From contig CAMLSW010000006.1 in assembly GCA_946484195.1 (NCBI GenBank), positions 1 to 39,541 of the forward strand: a stretch of DNA of 39,541 bases, given 5' to 3'. The translations under genes were made by a program, and so were the position numbers. A model generated the notes under the pieces. The model searched no databases, had not been told where the DNA came from, and saw only the letters and a program-made list of their open reading frames with translations. Below are positions 18,801 through 27,601 of the stretch, one piece after another. The stretch is from an uncultured Clostridia bacterium (GTDB lineage: Bacteria; Bacillota; Clostridia; Christensenellales; UBA1242). The first letter of the stretch is position 1; each line of letters starts with the position of its first letter.

Positions 18801-21800
18801 GGACATAACGCTAGCGGGCAATCAAGTGAAATCATTTATCTATCTTATTCTAGCGCAGGTGGAGAGTATATTTTAGACAATCCAAGCTATGACTATAGCG
18901 GACTTACTTTCAATGGTTACTTCTACTCTGCAAATGGTCTTACCGCTGAGCAGAGCGGTGAGGACGCCTATAGGTTTGTCTCACTCGATGGTGGCTCGCA
19001 AGTAGAACTCATTGCGCTTTGGGAGCTTACCGGCGTAGATTACAGCCTTGTCAGTGATAGTCTCGACCTCAAAGCAAGCCTTAGCTCACAAGAGATTGAA
19101 GCTACAAGCTTTGTATCACCTAAGGCGCTCACTGGTGGAAGCTATAACTTCACCTTAACTAAAAAAGATGACCCTAGTGTGAGTTTTAGCTCTAGCGATA
19201 GCTTTACTTTTGCAGATTCGACGGGCAGAGTTCCAACCTCGCTTGGAGGTGAATATATCCTTACTATCACTTTGACTTTTACAAATGCCTACCAAGCAGG
19301 GCAGACCATAAGCCAAGATGTTGATGTGACTATAAATATAGAGGAAAGCACCATAGGCATAGTAGGACAGAACGTTTTAACCTTCAATAATGCCGACCGC
19401 AAGAGTGATATAACACTGCAAATAAGATTGAATGGTACGCCTTCCCCTCAAATGACACTTACAAGCCTTTTACAAACAGGTCTTGCAAGCTATGGCGTTG
19501 ATGTGACGATTTCACCAAATAATGAGATTAGAAATGCAGGGCAATACACTGTATCACTCTCAATCAATAGCGCATATGCAGAGTTCTTTGAGATTGAAAA
19601 TGGCTTTGGACAGATGCAGGTTACTATCAATAAATTTGACTTGACGCTCGCTGACTATGCAAGTCAAATTGAGGTTTATAAATTCTTTGGGCAAAGTGAC
19701 CCAAATCCTATAAGAGATACCATAACAATATCTCTTGTAAATACAGACAGCGTTGAGCTTAACTTTACAAGGCAGGCAGGCGAGTCGATTGGTAACCACC
19801 TTCTTCTTACCGCCACCTTGACAGACCCAACAGATATAAACAACTACAATCTCATTACCGATGGCTTTGTTGCTTACTTTGTAATCCGAGTGCCAGACAA
19901 TGGCTTGTTTGTAAGACTTGATGGCAATCTAACCTACACCTACAATGGCGAGGCGTTAACCTCACTTAGCACAAGGTATAACAGCGATACTCAAAAGTTT
20001 GAAGTATACGGCTTTGAAGGAAGCGAGCAGGTTAGTCAATCGTTTAGCCTTTACTACCTAAGTGATGGCGAAGAGATTGAGGTTCCTATTTCAGAAAGAG
20101 AAACCTATGCTAGATATATCACCTTTAACTCATCTTCTGCAGGCAAAAATGTAGGCACCTATGAGTTTAGCGTAAGCTTGTCAAGCGAAGGACAAAGCGC
20201 TGGCTGGAGCGAAGCTAATATTGACACAAATTCAATAGCGCAAGATTACAACACTATCACAGTTACCAAGAGGACGATTACCTTAAACGCTATTAGCAAG
20301 ACTTTTGACCAATCAAACGCCTTCACCTTTAGTATGTTTGCTCAAAATAGCGGTGTAAGCGCTGATATATTAAACTATGTAGAAGGCGACAACATTATCA
20401 TAAACGGCGTAGCGGATAGCGAACTTGCAGGGCGAAGGGATATTGAAGAGATTGCCCTAGATAGCTTAAGCGATGCAAATTACATCTTAGAGCTTGCAAG
20501 CGGACTTCAAATTTTGATATTGCCGTCGATAGAAACAGTTGATGTAGTCACCAATATCACTTCTATAGAATACGGTTCACTTAGACAAGATGATGTGCTA
20601 ACAATAATCTTGACAGAATTCCCGCTTGTATTCAATGGTGGCGATATTAATTCAAGCTATCTTAATGTGGCAGGTTATCAATTTGTTTCACCATCCTTCT
20701 CAACAGGTGGCTACCTTGAGGTAGGCTCTAATGCAATCACAATCACCCTAACTTCAATAAACTACACCTTTGGCGGAGATGTCTTAGATGAAGGGCAGGT
20801 TTATCAGACAACTGTAACAATTTCTTTTGAGGTTACAAAGCTTGATATAACGATAAACAACTCTGAAGTTCAAATAACAAAAGAATATGACAGCACTAGC
20901 GAGATTGGCGAAGATAACCTTAATCAAGTTGTCAACGGACAGACAAGCCCATACCTATCTGACGGACTTTTAAGCGGTGATGTCATCCGTATTATAGGCG
21001 GGCAGTATTACGATAGCACGGTCGGCAACAATAAGAAAATTATATCACTTGTATTTGACAGCACTCTTGATGACTCAAACAACTATACAATAACCTATCC
21101 AGTCTTGGTAGGTTCTATAACAAACCATATTATAACCTTCAATGTAAATGCAACTACCGAGCATATCGACCTCGTCACTGACGGCGCCTTCGTTGAGGAT
21201 GGACTCAGCCCACTTGTGCAAGAGACTTTCTTTACTTTTGAATATCCAAATGTGCTTACAGGGCTTGAGCTATTGTCACAGATGGAGCTTCCTACAAGAA
21301 CAGGCTACACCGCATCTGGCTGGGCATATATGGAGGACGGCGAGTATATACCTATAACTGTCGACAACATACAGACGCTTATCAGAGAGGTTGCCTTAGA
21401 TGAGGCTAACATCGATGAGACGATAACCATCTATGTTATCTGGCAAATAGATAACTATCAAATCACAGTTTTAGGTGAGGGCGTTGAAAGCTATGAAGTG
21501 ACCGGGCAATATTATAATAACCTTTCAGAGAGCGCAAGATACTTTAGCGACATTGAAATAAACTTTACTATATCAAAAGGCTATAAGATAGCAAGATATG
21601 AGGTTAATGGTAGATATTCAAGAGCTGTACTTGACGATGTTGGCGGGTCTAATGGTAGCGCTCAAGTTTATGGCGTTGGCTCTGACCTTGAAATTACAGC
21701 TTTTACAAGCGAGATTGAGGTCACCTTTGATATTGACACAAACATCCCAGATTACACCTCACGCACCGATTCAAATAGGACATATTTCACTTACGACTAC

Positions 21801-24800
21801 TCAGCTATTGCAAATATTTATGTGGATGACCTTCCAGCCTTCAGCGTAACTGCAGGCACATATACACTTGCAGGCTTTAGCTATAGCGGTGGAGATATCG
21901 GCGCGCTTTCACTTAAAGAGGTGGTAGATAACCTCTATCCAAATCTTGACGAAGATGTCAGTGTTGACCTTACGGCAAACTGGGCAGGTGTACAGTATGT
22001 TGTCACCTTCAATCCTGCAGGAGGCACGCTCACGGGCGATAGCAATCAAAACGTGACCTATGGAAGGGCCTTTACAAGTCCTCTTCCTCTTGCAACCTTG
22101 CCAGGTCGCAGTGGTGTTTGGACTGATGCAAACGGCGTAACCTATACAGATGGAAGCGTTTTCCACACAATCGGAACACTGATTGGCGGGGTATGGAATG
22201 CAAGTTTAGTTGCCGAATATCAGAACAATACCTACACTCTAACCGTGCAGTTTGACAATAGACTTCAAGTTTTCTATAACGGAAGCCGAATCGCAAGTGG
22301 AGAGACATTTGACATAACCTATGATACAACTAATATCACTTTCGATATAACACCATTACAAGGCTATAGCTATGATATTGACACTGCTAGCCTTAATGGA
22401 AACGTAACAGAAAGCGCAAACTCTGTTTCTGTTTACAACCTCACGGATGATGGTGTTCTCAATATTGTTACAGTGCTTGGCACAAACAGAATGACCATTG
22501 CCGGCTATAATATAGATGGCTACAGCGTGACCATCGATGATGTTGTGCAACCGACAACCTCGGTATACAACGTGCTTACCGAAAGCATCGTTGAAATCAC
22601 CTTCACAGCAAGTTTTGGCTATGAGTTTGATGAGAGCTCTCTAAGCCACACGACGACAAATTCAACTATTGATATCGAGATATCACTAGATAAAAAGACT
22701 ATGATTGTCACTTGGAGCAACTTTACCTCTGACATAACCTTTACGGTTGAGGCAAATCCAACGCTCAACACAGTGACCTATAATGATGTAAGTTCAATCT
22801 TTACAAGTCTTCAGTTTAACGGCGAAAGCGTAGCCCTTAACGGCGGAACGTACGGAGTTTACACTGGAGAAGACCTTGTAATCACGGCGTCACTTAGATA
22901 TGGCTATTGCGATGGCAATGTGAGCGCAAGCATTGAGTCTTTCTTGACAAGTGTACAATGTAACTATCTAAGGGCTGACGGACTTTATCACCTTGATGCA
23001 AGCTTAAATGATATAAACGAAAGCTTTAGTCTAACCTTTACCGCCACCGAGCGAAGCTATAACTTTGTAATAGCTGTTGAGAGTGGTAGTGAGGAGTTTG
23101 GACAAATTACCGTACCACAAAGTCAAACGGTTAAATTTGGACAGAGCCTGCAACTTGGTGTAACCCTATTAAGAGAAGATTATATCTTCTATGGCTGGGA
23201 ATTTGACGGCGATATCATCTCTAGAGAAGAAAACACAAGCATAGAACTTACTTCTTCGCTTAGACAGATGCTTGAAAGCGTAACGCCAGGGCAGAGCATA
23301 ACCATCTATGCAACCTTCATTGATAGAGTGACTAGCATATCCTTCACCGCTGGCAATCACGGACAGATAATCTTCTACCAAGAGGACAGCACTCAAACAA
23401 CAGTCAATGGTGGACGCACTGAAATCGGGCAAGTGAGATATGGCTATGACCTTATCATTGACATATTGCCAGACGAGGGCTACAGACTTGACCAAATTTT
23501 AGTTGACGGACAGCCTACTACAGAAGGCTACGACCAAGAAAACTCTAGATTTACTGTTTATCTTGATGTAGTTGAGAGTATATCAACTATTGAGATAACC
23601 TTCACTGCCGAAGAAATCACTGTAAATGTTCAGACAGTTGTACAGCGCAATTATGAGTTTATCTATGGTGATCCAACGGGGGGATTAATCTATCTTGTAG
23701 ACTATGAAGGTACAAGGCTTGGCGACGAATATTACATCTGCTCAAGCGATAAACTTTACTATGATTATAGTGCAAATTCAGTGACATACGGAACGCTCTA
23801 CTTTACCTTAGAAATAGAGAGCGGTTACAATGCTATTATAAATTCAACGACGCCGGGAGTCATTGTAAGCGAGTACAATGCAAATGGCATTAGAATATGG
23901 GCGGTAAGCGGACTTAGTCAAGGTGCAAACATACAAGCAATATTTATCCCTGTTGAAAATAATATCGAGGTTAGGTTTGTAACTGCCGACACCACAACCG
24001 CACTCAGTGCAGGACGCATCAGCGTTGACACCTCATCAATAGATGTCAGAGCAAGTCAAAACAACACTTATAACACCTTTATCAGCGCAATTACAGGCGC
24101 AACAATCAATATAGATGTCTATTCTATGTTCACCTATGACCTTCTTGCCGACGAGCAAGGAAACCTAAGATACTATGTTGTTTATAGTAACGGGTCGTTT
24201 GATGAGGGAGCAGTTGTGGCAGGACTTGTTGAAGAGAGCGATATCTATTCAAACGGCTTTACAAAGCGTGCAACTCTTGAGATTACAAATGCAAATGCAA
24301 GCGCAACAATCTACATTCTTGTAGAGCCTAGAGTATACAGCCTAAACTTCTATGTGACAGAAAATCTTTCAGTTCGAATCGATAATGCATTAATCTATGG
24401 ACAGGCACTTCCTATGACAAACCTTACAGAAGAACAGCGTGCCCTTGTGTTCTCAACAAGACGTGGCTACACGCTTGGCGGTTATTATACAATGCAACTT
24501 GCAAGAGGCACTCAGTATTTAGACGGTAATGGCAACCTGCTCAAAAATTGGAGTGAGACCGGTTATAGATGGACAGGTTATGGTTATGTGCCAACCGACA
24601 ACTTCGATGAAGACACTCAGACCTTCACCATATACGCCGCTTGGGTATATGATAGGGCGTCTATCAATCTTAATTTCCTGCCAGTTGGTTTCTATTCAAA
24701 CTTTGAAAACTTCAATATCACCGACTTTATAACAAATATTGGAAGCGATTATTGGATGAATCAAACTGACAAGTGGTATGTCGAGGTGCCGGCAGGAGTA

Positions 24801-26345
24801 AACCTTCACTTTGAGGCAATTCCAGTTGAAGGCTATCAGTTTATAAATTTCCTTGTTTCTATTGATAATGGAGAGACAGTGGCGTATAAAAGCGGTTTTG
24901 ACCTTGAGTATAGCGTCGGTTCATATAGCGTCACAGCGGTATATCAGCCAATTCTCACCTTGAGCAGCACCGAGGGCGGAAGCGCTCAAGGCTATCAAAG
25001 TGGAAGTTTGGTAGAAGGCTCCTTCTCGCCTGATATTCCACTTACGCTTAGAGCGACGGCAGAGGAAGGATACAACTTCTTGTACTTCTTAAACACGGCA
25101 ACAAATGAAAGGTATTATGCACAGTTTGATAACGCAAGCGGAAGCTATAGCTATACTTTTGCTGATTTGATATCTACTCCACTTAGCATCAGGGCGGTAT
25201 TTGAAGGCAAACCAATTACCATAAATATTGACTTTACAGATGCCTCGGGCATACATAGAATCCTCAATGTTTACCTTGATGGCAGAGCGGTAAGTTATTC
25301 TGGTCAAATTCTTGCAAATGTTGGACAGAGTCTTGTAATCGTCATTGAAAGAGAGTACGGCTATGCTATCACAGTAAATGGTGGTATCTATAGCGAGAGT
25401 GTAGATAATAACGGCTATTATAGATATACCTTTGCGCTTACTGCAGACGGACTTGTTGAGGACGGCGAAAGCTATGTGCTTGACATCGATATTGGCGCAA
25501 TCCGAGAGAATGTCAACCTCATCTTTGATATGCAGGTTGAAGACGAGGTAAGTGATAATGAAATCTTGCGTGCAGGCGCATTAAGCTTTGTAGACGCAAA
25601 CGGCAAAACATACAATGTCAGCGCTGGCTCTAGCTATCAAATCTTATATGGGCAAAGCGTCAGCCTAAGGGCGTACGTGCTTGCAAACTACCAAATCACC
25701 GACGTTTTACTTGATTATGATGGCGAGCCAGTAAGTTTGATGAGTTATCTTTTGGACAACACGCTTATCATCAATGAGTCCTTCCTAAATCGCTATCAGG
25801 CATATAACCTCAAGATAACAGTTGTCTACTCAAGACTTTTGTGGACCGATGAAGAAGTTTTATCGGGATATATTGAAGGCACAAGCAGACTTCTTGGCAG
25901 TGGAACATCAAACAATCCTTATTATATAAGAAGTGCACAAGAACTTGCCTTTGTTGCATATGCTGTCAACAATGGACTAACTAATAGTGATGACATCCTC
26001 TATAGTGAGGCGTACTATCAGATAGTTGCCGACATCAGCCTTAGTGGAAGGTTCTGGGAGCCTATCGGTGTTCCAGACAGTCCTTTCAATGGCACGATGG
26101 ACCTTGGCGAATATGTAATATCGGGCTTGAGTCTCTACAGAAGTTATCCAGCGCCAGAGCTATCTCATAGTGGCTTATTCTGGTGTCTTGGCGATAATGC
26201 AAGGATAATTAAAGATACAAACACCTTGACGATTGTGCTTTGGATAATTTTCGCTCTCATTATACTTGCGATTATCATAGCAATCATCGTCTACTTCTAT
26301 AGAAGATACAAGAGAAGAAAGATGAACGATATAGCAAATAACTAA
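12813..26345 (+). CDS. Giant secreted, C-terminally anchored repeat protein (4510 aa)
   Basis: An uninterrupted 13.5-kb gene. The N-terminal signal peptide has a basic start, MLRKCLKG, a long hydrophobic core and a cleavage-like AQA-ET near residue 37. Residues about 80-180 form a GLUG-like beta-helix segment (LGNDIDLQGAIWTPIGTAEH, GLFGNI). The core is hundreds of residues of beta-rich repeats that I relate to InlB B-repeats (VTFNPAGGTL, LNYDGGNAQKG, SFNYNGGHNASG), divergent InlB-like repeats with GY...VNG patterns, and MBG/YDG-type modules. At about 4355-4460 a second GLUG-like segment mirrors the N-terminal one, then a transmembrane helix (about 4471-4495) ends in YRRYKRRK. No LPXTG is seen. 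Cys is rare. It probably extends through the wall as a stalk or adhesin; ligand unknown. Confidence 0.9.
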   Translation: MLRKCLKGFYCVALLLLAIGLILFVPGVKRSQLAQAETMSTGDDSLSQLSGDAWMDADVITQVTSDDIMFINGNISPEGDYYYIKTALGLASVAHHVNNGDRDYLSGVFLLGNDIDLQGAIWTPIGTAEHPFSGVFDGNGHKISNVVVQSVGVPSGSGQGLFGNINNAIISDLILDGTYSISEPTGGTLVGVATNSMIVSVHDNALDDVGGNSSMQQIYTIGSNSSNVQVFLSTATLVRNLYSYDPVTSDVVFQYYVTDLGTLGKVDSQANINFAGYAVYYLAVNNTPTGEPTYKYVNNELTNYFIVLVDSDFDDFSGSLTLQNSVYKANTYPSGYMSLMMRKNAIYFTHKPKLREQLSPTDTEVPYVIARGYKVTIETPSVDDCYCEINLAEAYETTINFNYNYGNRIYRAVGYYYDYALDDIFGGNAYLTDRLGFTLKSISTQSKGDISQSPSFYYNYPSYPSDTVNFEWAPLNDRAFDFYFLVDSESYANGSLTYADVSSAIGGVSVNKGSLDTNLVATNGRYTVKGLTSDDNNLSNEVTLTFTIDAGYEIAVVGENGVQESLVINEDDINNGFDGNSNYVYSKTSGIYLNFTNFTGEGSSYNSANANNDSYCQVSASGSVRNTSGSGVVSSREERTYSVTISNIAGTTGNVYIVVKRAAQEINVVTSVYAFEDADLDSFAYIYGGVEYRENSFYIKGGIGQTVEITLRIDDDVNYFVLSSNTGTSSLTATQVPVDGGRQMTVNGRTYYSYVTFRITINNLEEGMTFNVGIGGLRSYFKFEVQDGEGNILTPSDVDNSTKGISAVVNDIDGVGLNGTGLLEVRGIEGVLADYVGIVTNGYYTPTHITINHNGQGNVITNAVLEFNEMTGRYEWGATSPAQNVFNQIYQGGQDVDFIITITVAQTEYKLGWENFTFNISNGESVTRYTGRDNLDFLDDLFSLSFTSNAFVPGQSGRVTLTLTDLGLALLYGDTDSFNASSINGFDDTVNDGYLATTIDSVDVTNVNTGVWAFDFTSGTFDFDFNFDFTYKEVTINANGLVLNGSYAPIDVTEDLFIGNSGSFRYNYTISDGQGQVSLANAGFGGIQIHTQYYNLGWYLKNGEVVTIANGNYNDIVTNANLLSAYQDFSRTSNASNFAVNVQAIVSPRTVTLNYDGGNAQKGQLIEVDLTSDTITYSNGVTLKQAYRNKGYTFANYSYTIGTTNFTANAGANFVITGLNFANLFGSGSLLQTWTSFVDESALATSSATNLTLVSNWNVIKYNLIIDGTTVQSALEIGDEIRFIANDPSLKNGQGVYHIFREGIEVASYNGGVLGGYTAGGFELSLEGRLSANIDGDYASILFDGNNFDTLIGTNYDTLRSITASTLRAASSYKVYIESSQYFDVTVSGSGSNFGQDENGVYVVVTYNALPSVLDKNSEDFLFNTSSITGKNITITRVGYNFEGDFYNFDPTEIFDNLTDITISPIFTKSNVSAGEATIAFSDDSTGANFFLLNSHDITIGSLIDFANLEDDSDDITISLTEDVIMLSNGDQVSGYGFALVKDGQTTYYEGNTFNINNIYEDGLYSIYFYIDLIDTLHNSSENYSYRLGSSSLTFTMNKNAFGFDSNFVSAYNGTSEFVPTLSSEGYSNVNDYGNVYLVYGFDGEASEEERVTFNTDDFFRSYVLSGGDYNVGEDKDLILTIDSGYFTQVTNIGGVAVNSSTNFANLISGVVVNGSDYTYTLEDGATIVRARFIISFGNTSTYYFDGVTLIVYTHDGNNRTFQIGREYFSYNLSRIVYTGDAVDSDTTFTGANRGVFAVEGLTIDGQAYDGNKDSSFEYVLDGQFRLLSSASAIKNYYSTRYLTATNGVLNDALLQDYSGLVDGLYLTGVYVDGGEVIVTGSQFTYDIDDNVIFSVVNNDTENLQIFVNREMLTSHTLSYSVAVSLTNERLSHLTLLTFGTSPNGRDYDEMLSSDFSDPGSNADPYQVFTMATDSQDSNLYAILTDVRKLSFNYNGGHNASGQSSEIIYLSYSSAGGEYILDNPSYDYSGLTFNGYFYSANGLTAEQSGEDAYRFVSLDGGSQVELIALWELTGVDYSLVSDSLDLKASLSSQEIEATSFVSPKALTGGSYNFTLTKKDDPSVSFSSSDSFTFADSTGRVPTSLGGEYILTITLTFTNAYQAGQTISQDVDVTINIEESTIGIVGQNVLTFNNADRKSDITLQIRLNGTPSPQMTLTSLLQTGLASYGVDVTISPNNEIRNAGQYTVSLSINSAYAEFFEIENGFGQMQVTINKFDLTLADYASQIEVYKFFGQSDPNPIRDTITISLVNTDSVELNFTRQAGESIGNHLLLTATLTDPTDINNYNLITDGFVAYFVIRVPDNGLFVRLDGNLTYTYNGEALTSLSTRYNSDTQKFEVYGFEGSEQVSQSFSLYYLSDGEEIEVPISERETYARYITFNSSSAGKNVGTYEFSVSLSSEGQSAGWSEANIDTNSIAQDYNTITVTKRTITLNAISKTFDQSNAFTFSMFAQNSGVSADILNYVEGDNIIINGVADSELAGRRDIEEIALDSLSDANYILELASGLQILILPSIETVDVVTNITSIEYGSLRQDDVLTIILTEFPLVFNGGDINSSYLNVAGYQFVSPSFSTGGYLEVGSNAITITLTSINYTFGGDVLDEGQVYQTTVTISFEVTKLDITINNSEVQITKEYDSTSEIGEDNLNQVVNGQTSPYLSDGLLSGDVIRIIGGQYYDSTVGNNKKIISLVFDSTLDDSNNYTITYPVLVGSITNHIITFNVNATTEHIDLVTDGAFVEDGLSPLVQETFFTFEYPNVLTGLELLSQMELPTRTGYTASGWAYMEDGEYIPITVDNIQTLIREVALDEANIDETITIYVIWQIDNYQITVLGEGVESYEVTGQYYNNLSESARYFSDIEINFTISKGYKIARYEVNGRYSRAVLDDVGGSNGSAQVYGVGSDLEITAFTSEIEVTFDIDTNIPDYTSRTDSNRTYFTYDYSAIANIYVDDLPAFSVTAGTYTLAGFSYSGGDIGALSLKEVVDNLYPNLDEDVSVDLTANWAGVQYVVTFNPAGGTLTGDSNQNVTYGRAFTSPLPLATLPGRSGVWTDANGVTYTDGSVFHTIGTLIGGVWNASLVAEYQNNTYTLTVQFDNRLQVFYNGSRIASGETFDITYDTTNITFDITPLQGYSYDIDTASLNGNVTESANSVSVYNLTDDGVLNIVTVLGTNRMTIAGYNIDGYSVTIDDVVQPTTSVYNVLTESIVEITFTASFGYEFDESSLSHTTTNSTIDIEISLDKKTMIVTWSNFTSDITFTVEANPTLNTVTYNDVSSIFTSLQFNGESVALNGGTYGVYTGEDLVITASLRYGYCDGNVSASIESFLTSVQCNYLRADGLYHLDASLNDINESFSLTFTATERSYNFVIAVESGSEEFGQITVPQSQTVKFGQSLQLGVTLLREDYIFYGWEFDGDIISREENTSIELTSSLRQMLESVTPGQSITIYATFIDRVTSISFTAGNHGQIIFYQEDSTQTTVNGGRTEIGQVRYGYDLIIDILPDEGYRLDQILVDGQPTTEGYDQENSRFTVYLDVVESISTIEITFTAEEITVNVQTVVQRNYEFIYGDPTGGLIYLVDYEGTRLGDEYYICSSDKLYYDYSANSVTYGTLYFTLEIESGYNAIINSTTPGVIVSEYNANGIRIWAVSGLSQGANIQAIFIPVENNIEVRFVTADTTTALSAGRISVDTSSIDVRASQNNTYNTFISAITGATINIDVYSMFTYDLLADEQGNLRYYVVYSNGSFDEGAVVAGLVEESDIYSNGFTKRATLEITNANASATIYILVEPRVYSLNFYVTENLSVRIDNALIYGQALPMTNLTEEQRALVFSTRRGYTLGGYYTMQLARGTQYLDGNGNLLKNWSETGYRWTGYGYVPTDNFDEDTQTFTIYAAWVYDRASINLNFLPVGFYSNFENFNITDFITNIGSDYWMNQTDKWYVEVPAGVNLHFEAIPVEGYQFINFLVSIDNGETVAYKSGFDLEYSVGSYSVTAVYQPILTLSSTEGGSAQGYQSGSLVEGSFSPDIPLTLRATAEEGYNFLYFLNTATNERYYAQFDNASGSYSYTFADLISTPLSIRAVFEGKPITINIDFTDASGIHRILNVYLDGRAVSYSGQILANVGQSLVIVIEREYGYAITVNGGIYSESVDNNGYYRYTFALTADGLVEDGESYVLDIDIGAIRENVNLIFDMQVEDEVSDNEILRAGALSFVDANGKTYNVSAGSSYQILYGQSVSLRAYVLANYQITDVLLDYDGEPVSLMSYLLDNTLIINESFLNRYQAYNLKITVVYSRLLWTDEEVLSGYIEGTSRLLGSGTSNNPYYIRSAQELAFVAYAVNNGLTNSDDILYSEAYYQIVADISLSGRFWEPIGVPDSPFNGTMDLGEYVISGLSLYRSYPAPELSHSGLFWCLGDNARIIKDTNTLTIVLWIIFALIILAIIIAIIVYFYRRYKRRKMNDIANN

Positions 26346-26355
26346 GGTTTAAAAT

Positions 26356-26387
26356 AAAAAACTCTATGGTAATCCATAGAGTTTTTT
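26356..26387 (+). terminator. Terminator of the giant gene
   Basis: AAAAACTCTATGG and CCATAGAGTTTTT form a perfect stem around a TAAT loop, ending in T6. It lies about 10 bp after the giant gene's stop codon, so spo0A is transcribed separately. Confidence 0.92.
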
Positions 26388-26789
26388 GGTGCAAAACATA
26401 CAAGCATTTATAAAAACTTTGATGAGTAAAAATTGTTGTTTTAATAATAATATTAATCAAAAATTTTTTGAGTATTTTCAACAAGAAAAACAACATTTAA
26501 TTAATTTTGATGTAAATAATGGCAAAATTTTATATTTTCTGTTTAAAAATATATTTAGATGTTAAAAATCAACGGAAATAGAGAGGAGTTTTGACAAATC
26601 TCTTCTTTATATTTTTGACTTCGACAGATAGCGGGGAATTTAAAGGTTTTTTATCATTTTTATATCCGCTTGCTTGCAAGAGGACGAAAAATCAACAAAA
26701 CTCAACATTTTCCGTCATTTTTCAACACTGTGAACGCTTTTATTTGTGACTAAAAAGTGCTATCTTTAGAATTAGTAAAAGGAGACAAA
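26388..26789. other. Intergenic and control region upstream of spo0A
   Basis: Contains two candidate 0A boxes, listed separately. A 47-codon AT-rich frame at 26422-26565 lacks a ribosome binding site and is not accepted as a gene. No clear sigma-A or sigma-H promoter could be assigned. Confidence 0.5.
26590..26626 (-). promoter_or_regulatory. Two candidate Spo0A binding sites (0A boxes)
   Basis: On the minus strand, TTTGTCAAA (26590-26598) matches the Bacillus TTTGTCRAA consensus in full, and TGTCGAA (26620-26626) matches the clostridial core. Both lie 160-200 bp upstream of spo0A, suggesting autoregulation. Short motifs in AT-rich DNA can arise by chance. Confidence 0.45.
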
Positions 26790-27533
26790 ATGGAAAACAA
26801 AGAAAATATAAGATTGTACATTGCAGATGAAATAAGAGATAATGAGGTGTATAACTATTTTAAAAACAAAGAGGGCTACCAAGTGGTAGGCACCGGCACT
26901 GCTGGTTTGCAGGTGGTAAAGGATGTCAAGGTGATGCGTCCAGACTTTCTTATCTGCGAGGTTATGCTGTCTGAGATAGATGGCTTTAAGGTTTTTGAAA
27001 CGCTAAAAGAGGAGATGGGAAGTGAGTGCCCTAAGGTAATTTTTGTAAGCTCGCTCTCGCACTCGGGCTTTGTATCAAAGGCGATGAAAGAGGGGGCAAG
27101 TTACTTTATGTTTAAACCGATTATGCCTGAAAACCTAGAGGAGAGATTGCAGGACCTACTTAGCCCAAACCTTATTGTCGACCCAAGCAAAGTGTTAGAC
27201 GAGAGGATAGCAAGTATATTTATCAGCATTGGCATACCTGCCCATATCAAGGGCTATCAATTTTTAAGAGAGGCGGTTAAGCTTGCCGTTCAGGAGCCTA
27301 ACATAATAAGTCAAATCACCAAGAAGCTCTATCCAACGATAGCTGAAAAGTTTGAGACAAGTTCCTCTAAAGTAGAGCGCGGTATGCGTCACGCAATTGA
27401 AGTGGCTTGGAATAGAGGCAAGATTGAAAACATCAACAACATATTTGGCTTTAAAGTTTATGGCAACAACGAAAAACCTACAAACAGCGAACTTATTGCC
27501 CTGATTGCCGACAAAATGATTATGGACGGCTAA
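26790..27533 (+). CDS. spo0A: Spo0A-like sporulation response regulator with Glu in place of the phospho-Asp
   Basis: Master transcription regulator of sporulation entry. The C-terminal DNA-binding domain is diagnostic: IGIPAHIKGYQFLREA, SSSKVERGMRHAIEVAWNRG and KPTNSELIALIADK. The receiver keeps part of the acidic pocket (Asp13, Glu14) and Lys109 in ASYFMFKP. Where the phospho-acceptor Asp should stand (LVLDIIMP in Bacillus) the text is LICEVMLS, giving Glu57, and the following Pro is Ser. The usual Thr is Ser87. I chose ATG at 26790, preceded by AAAGGAGA, over the upstream GTG at 26757 used in the ORF track; this gives 247 aa. Phosphorelay control is probably lost or altered. Confidence 0.92.
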   Translation: MENKENIRLYIADEIRDNEVYNYFKNKEGYQVVGTGTAGLQVVKDVKVMRPDFLICEVMLSEIDGFKVFETLKEEMGSECPKVIFVSSLSHSGFVSKAMKEGASYFMFKPIMPENLEERLQDLLSPNLIVDPSKVLDERIASIFISIGIPAHIKGYQFLREAVKLAVQEPNIISQITKKLYPTIAEKFETSSSKVERGMRHAIEVAWNRGKIENINNIFGFKVYGNNEKPTNSELIALIADKMIMDG

Positions 27534-27566
27534 AAAGTTTTTAGTTATAATAAAAATGCTTTTTAC

Positions 27567-27595
27567 TTGACAAAATCATAAAAAAGTTCAATAAT
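27567..27595 (+). promoter_or_regulatory. Promoter predicting a leaderless transcript
   Basis: TTGACA at 27567-27572 and AATAAT at 27590-27595, spaced 17 bp, end 6 nt before the ATG at 27602. Transcription would begin at or beside the start codon. No Shine-Dalgarno sequence is present. A TAATAA with 19-bp spacing is the alternative -10. Confidence 0.55.
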
Positions 27596-27601
27596 AAATT
27601 T

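Noticed and set aside
26422-26565. 47-codon ORF between the giant gene and spo0A
   Set aside because: No ribosome binding site, very AT-driven composition (mostly Asn, Phe, Lys), and it follows directly after a strong terminator.
26660-26690. CCGCTTGCTTGCAAGAGG as another dispersed-repeat copy
   Set aside because: Only a short palindromic word is shared; neither CGGAAGCCG nor CTATGTGATG is present.
26757-26789. Earlier GTG start for spo0A
   Set aside because: The added 11 residues do not resemble Spo0A and the AAAGGAGA site fits the ATG at 26790.
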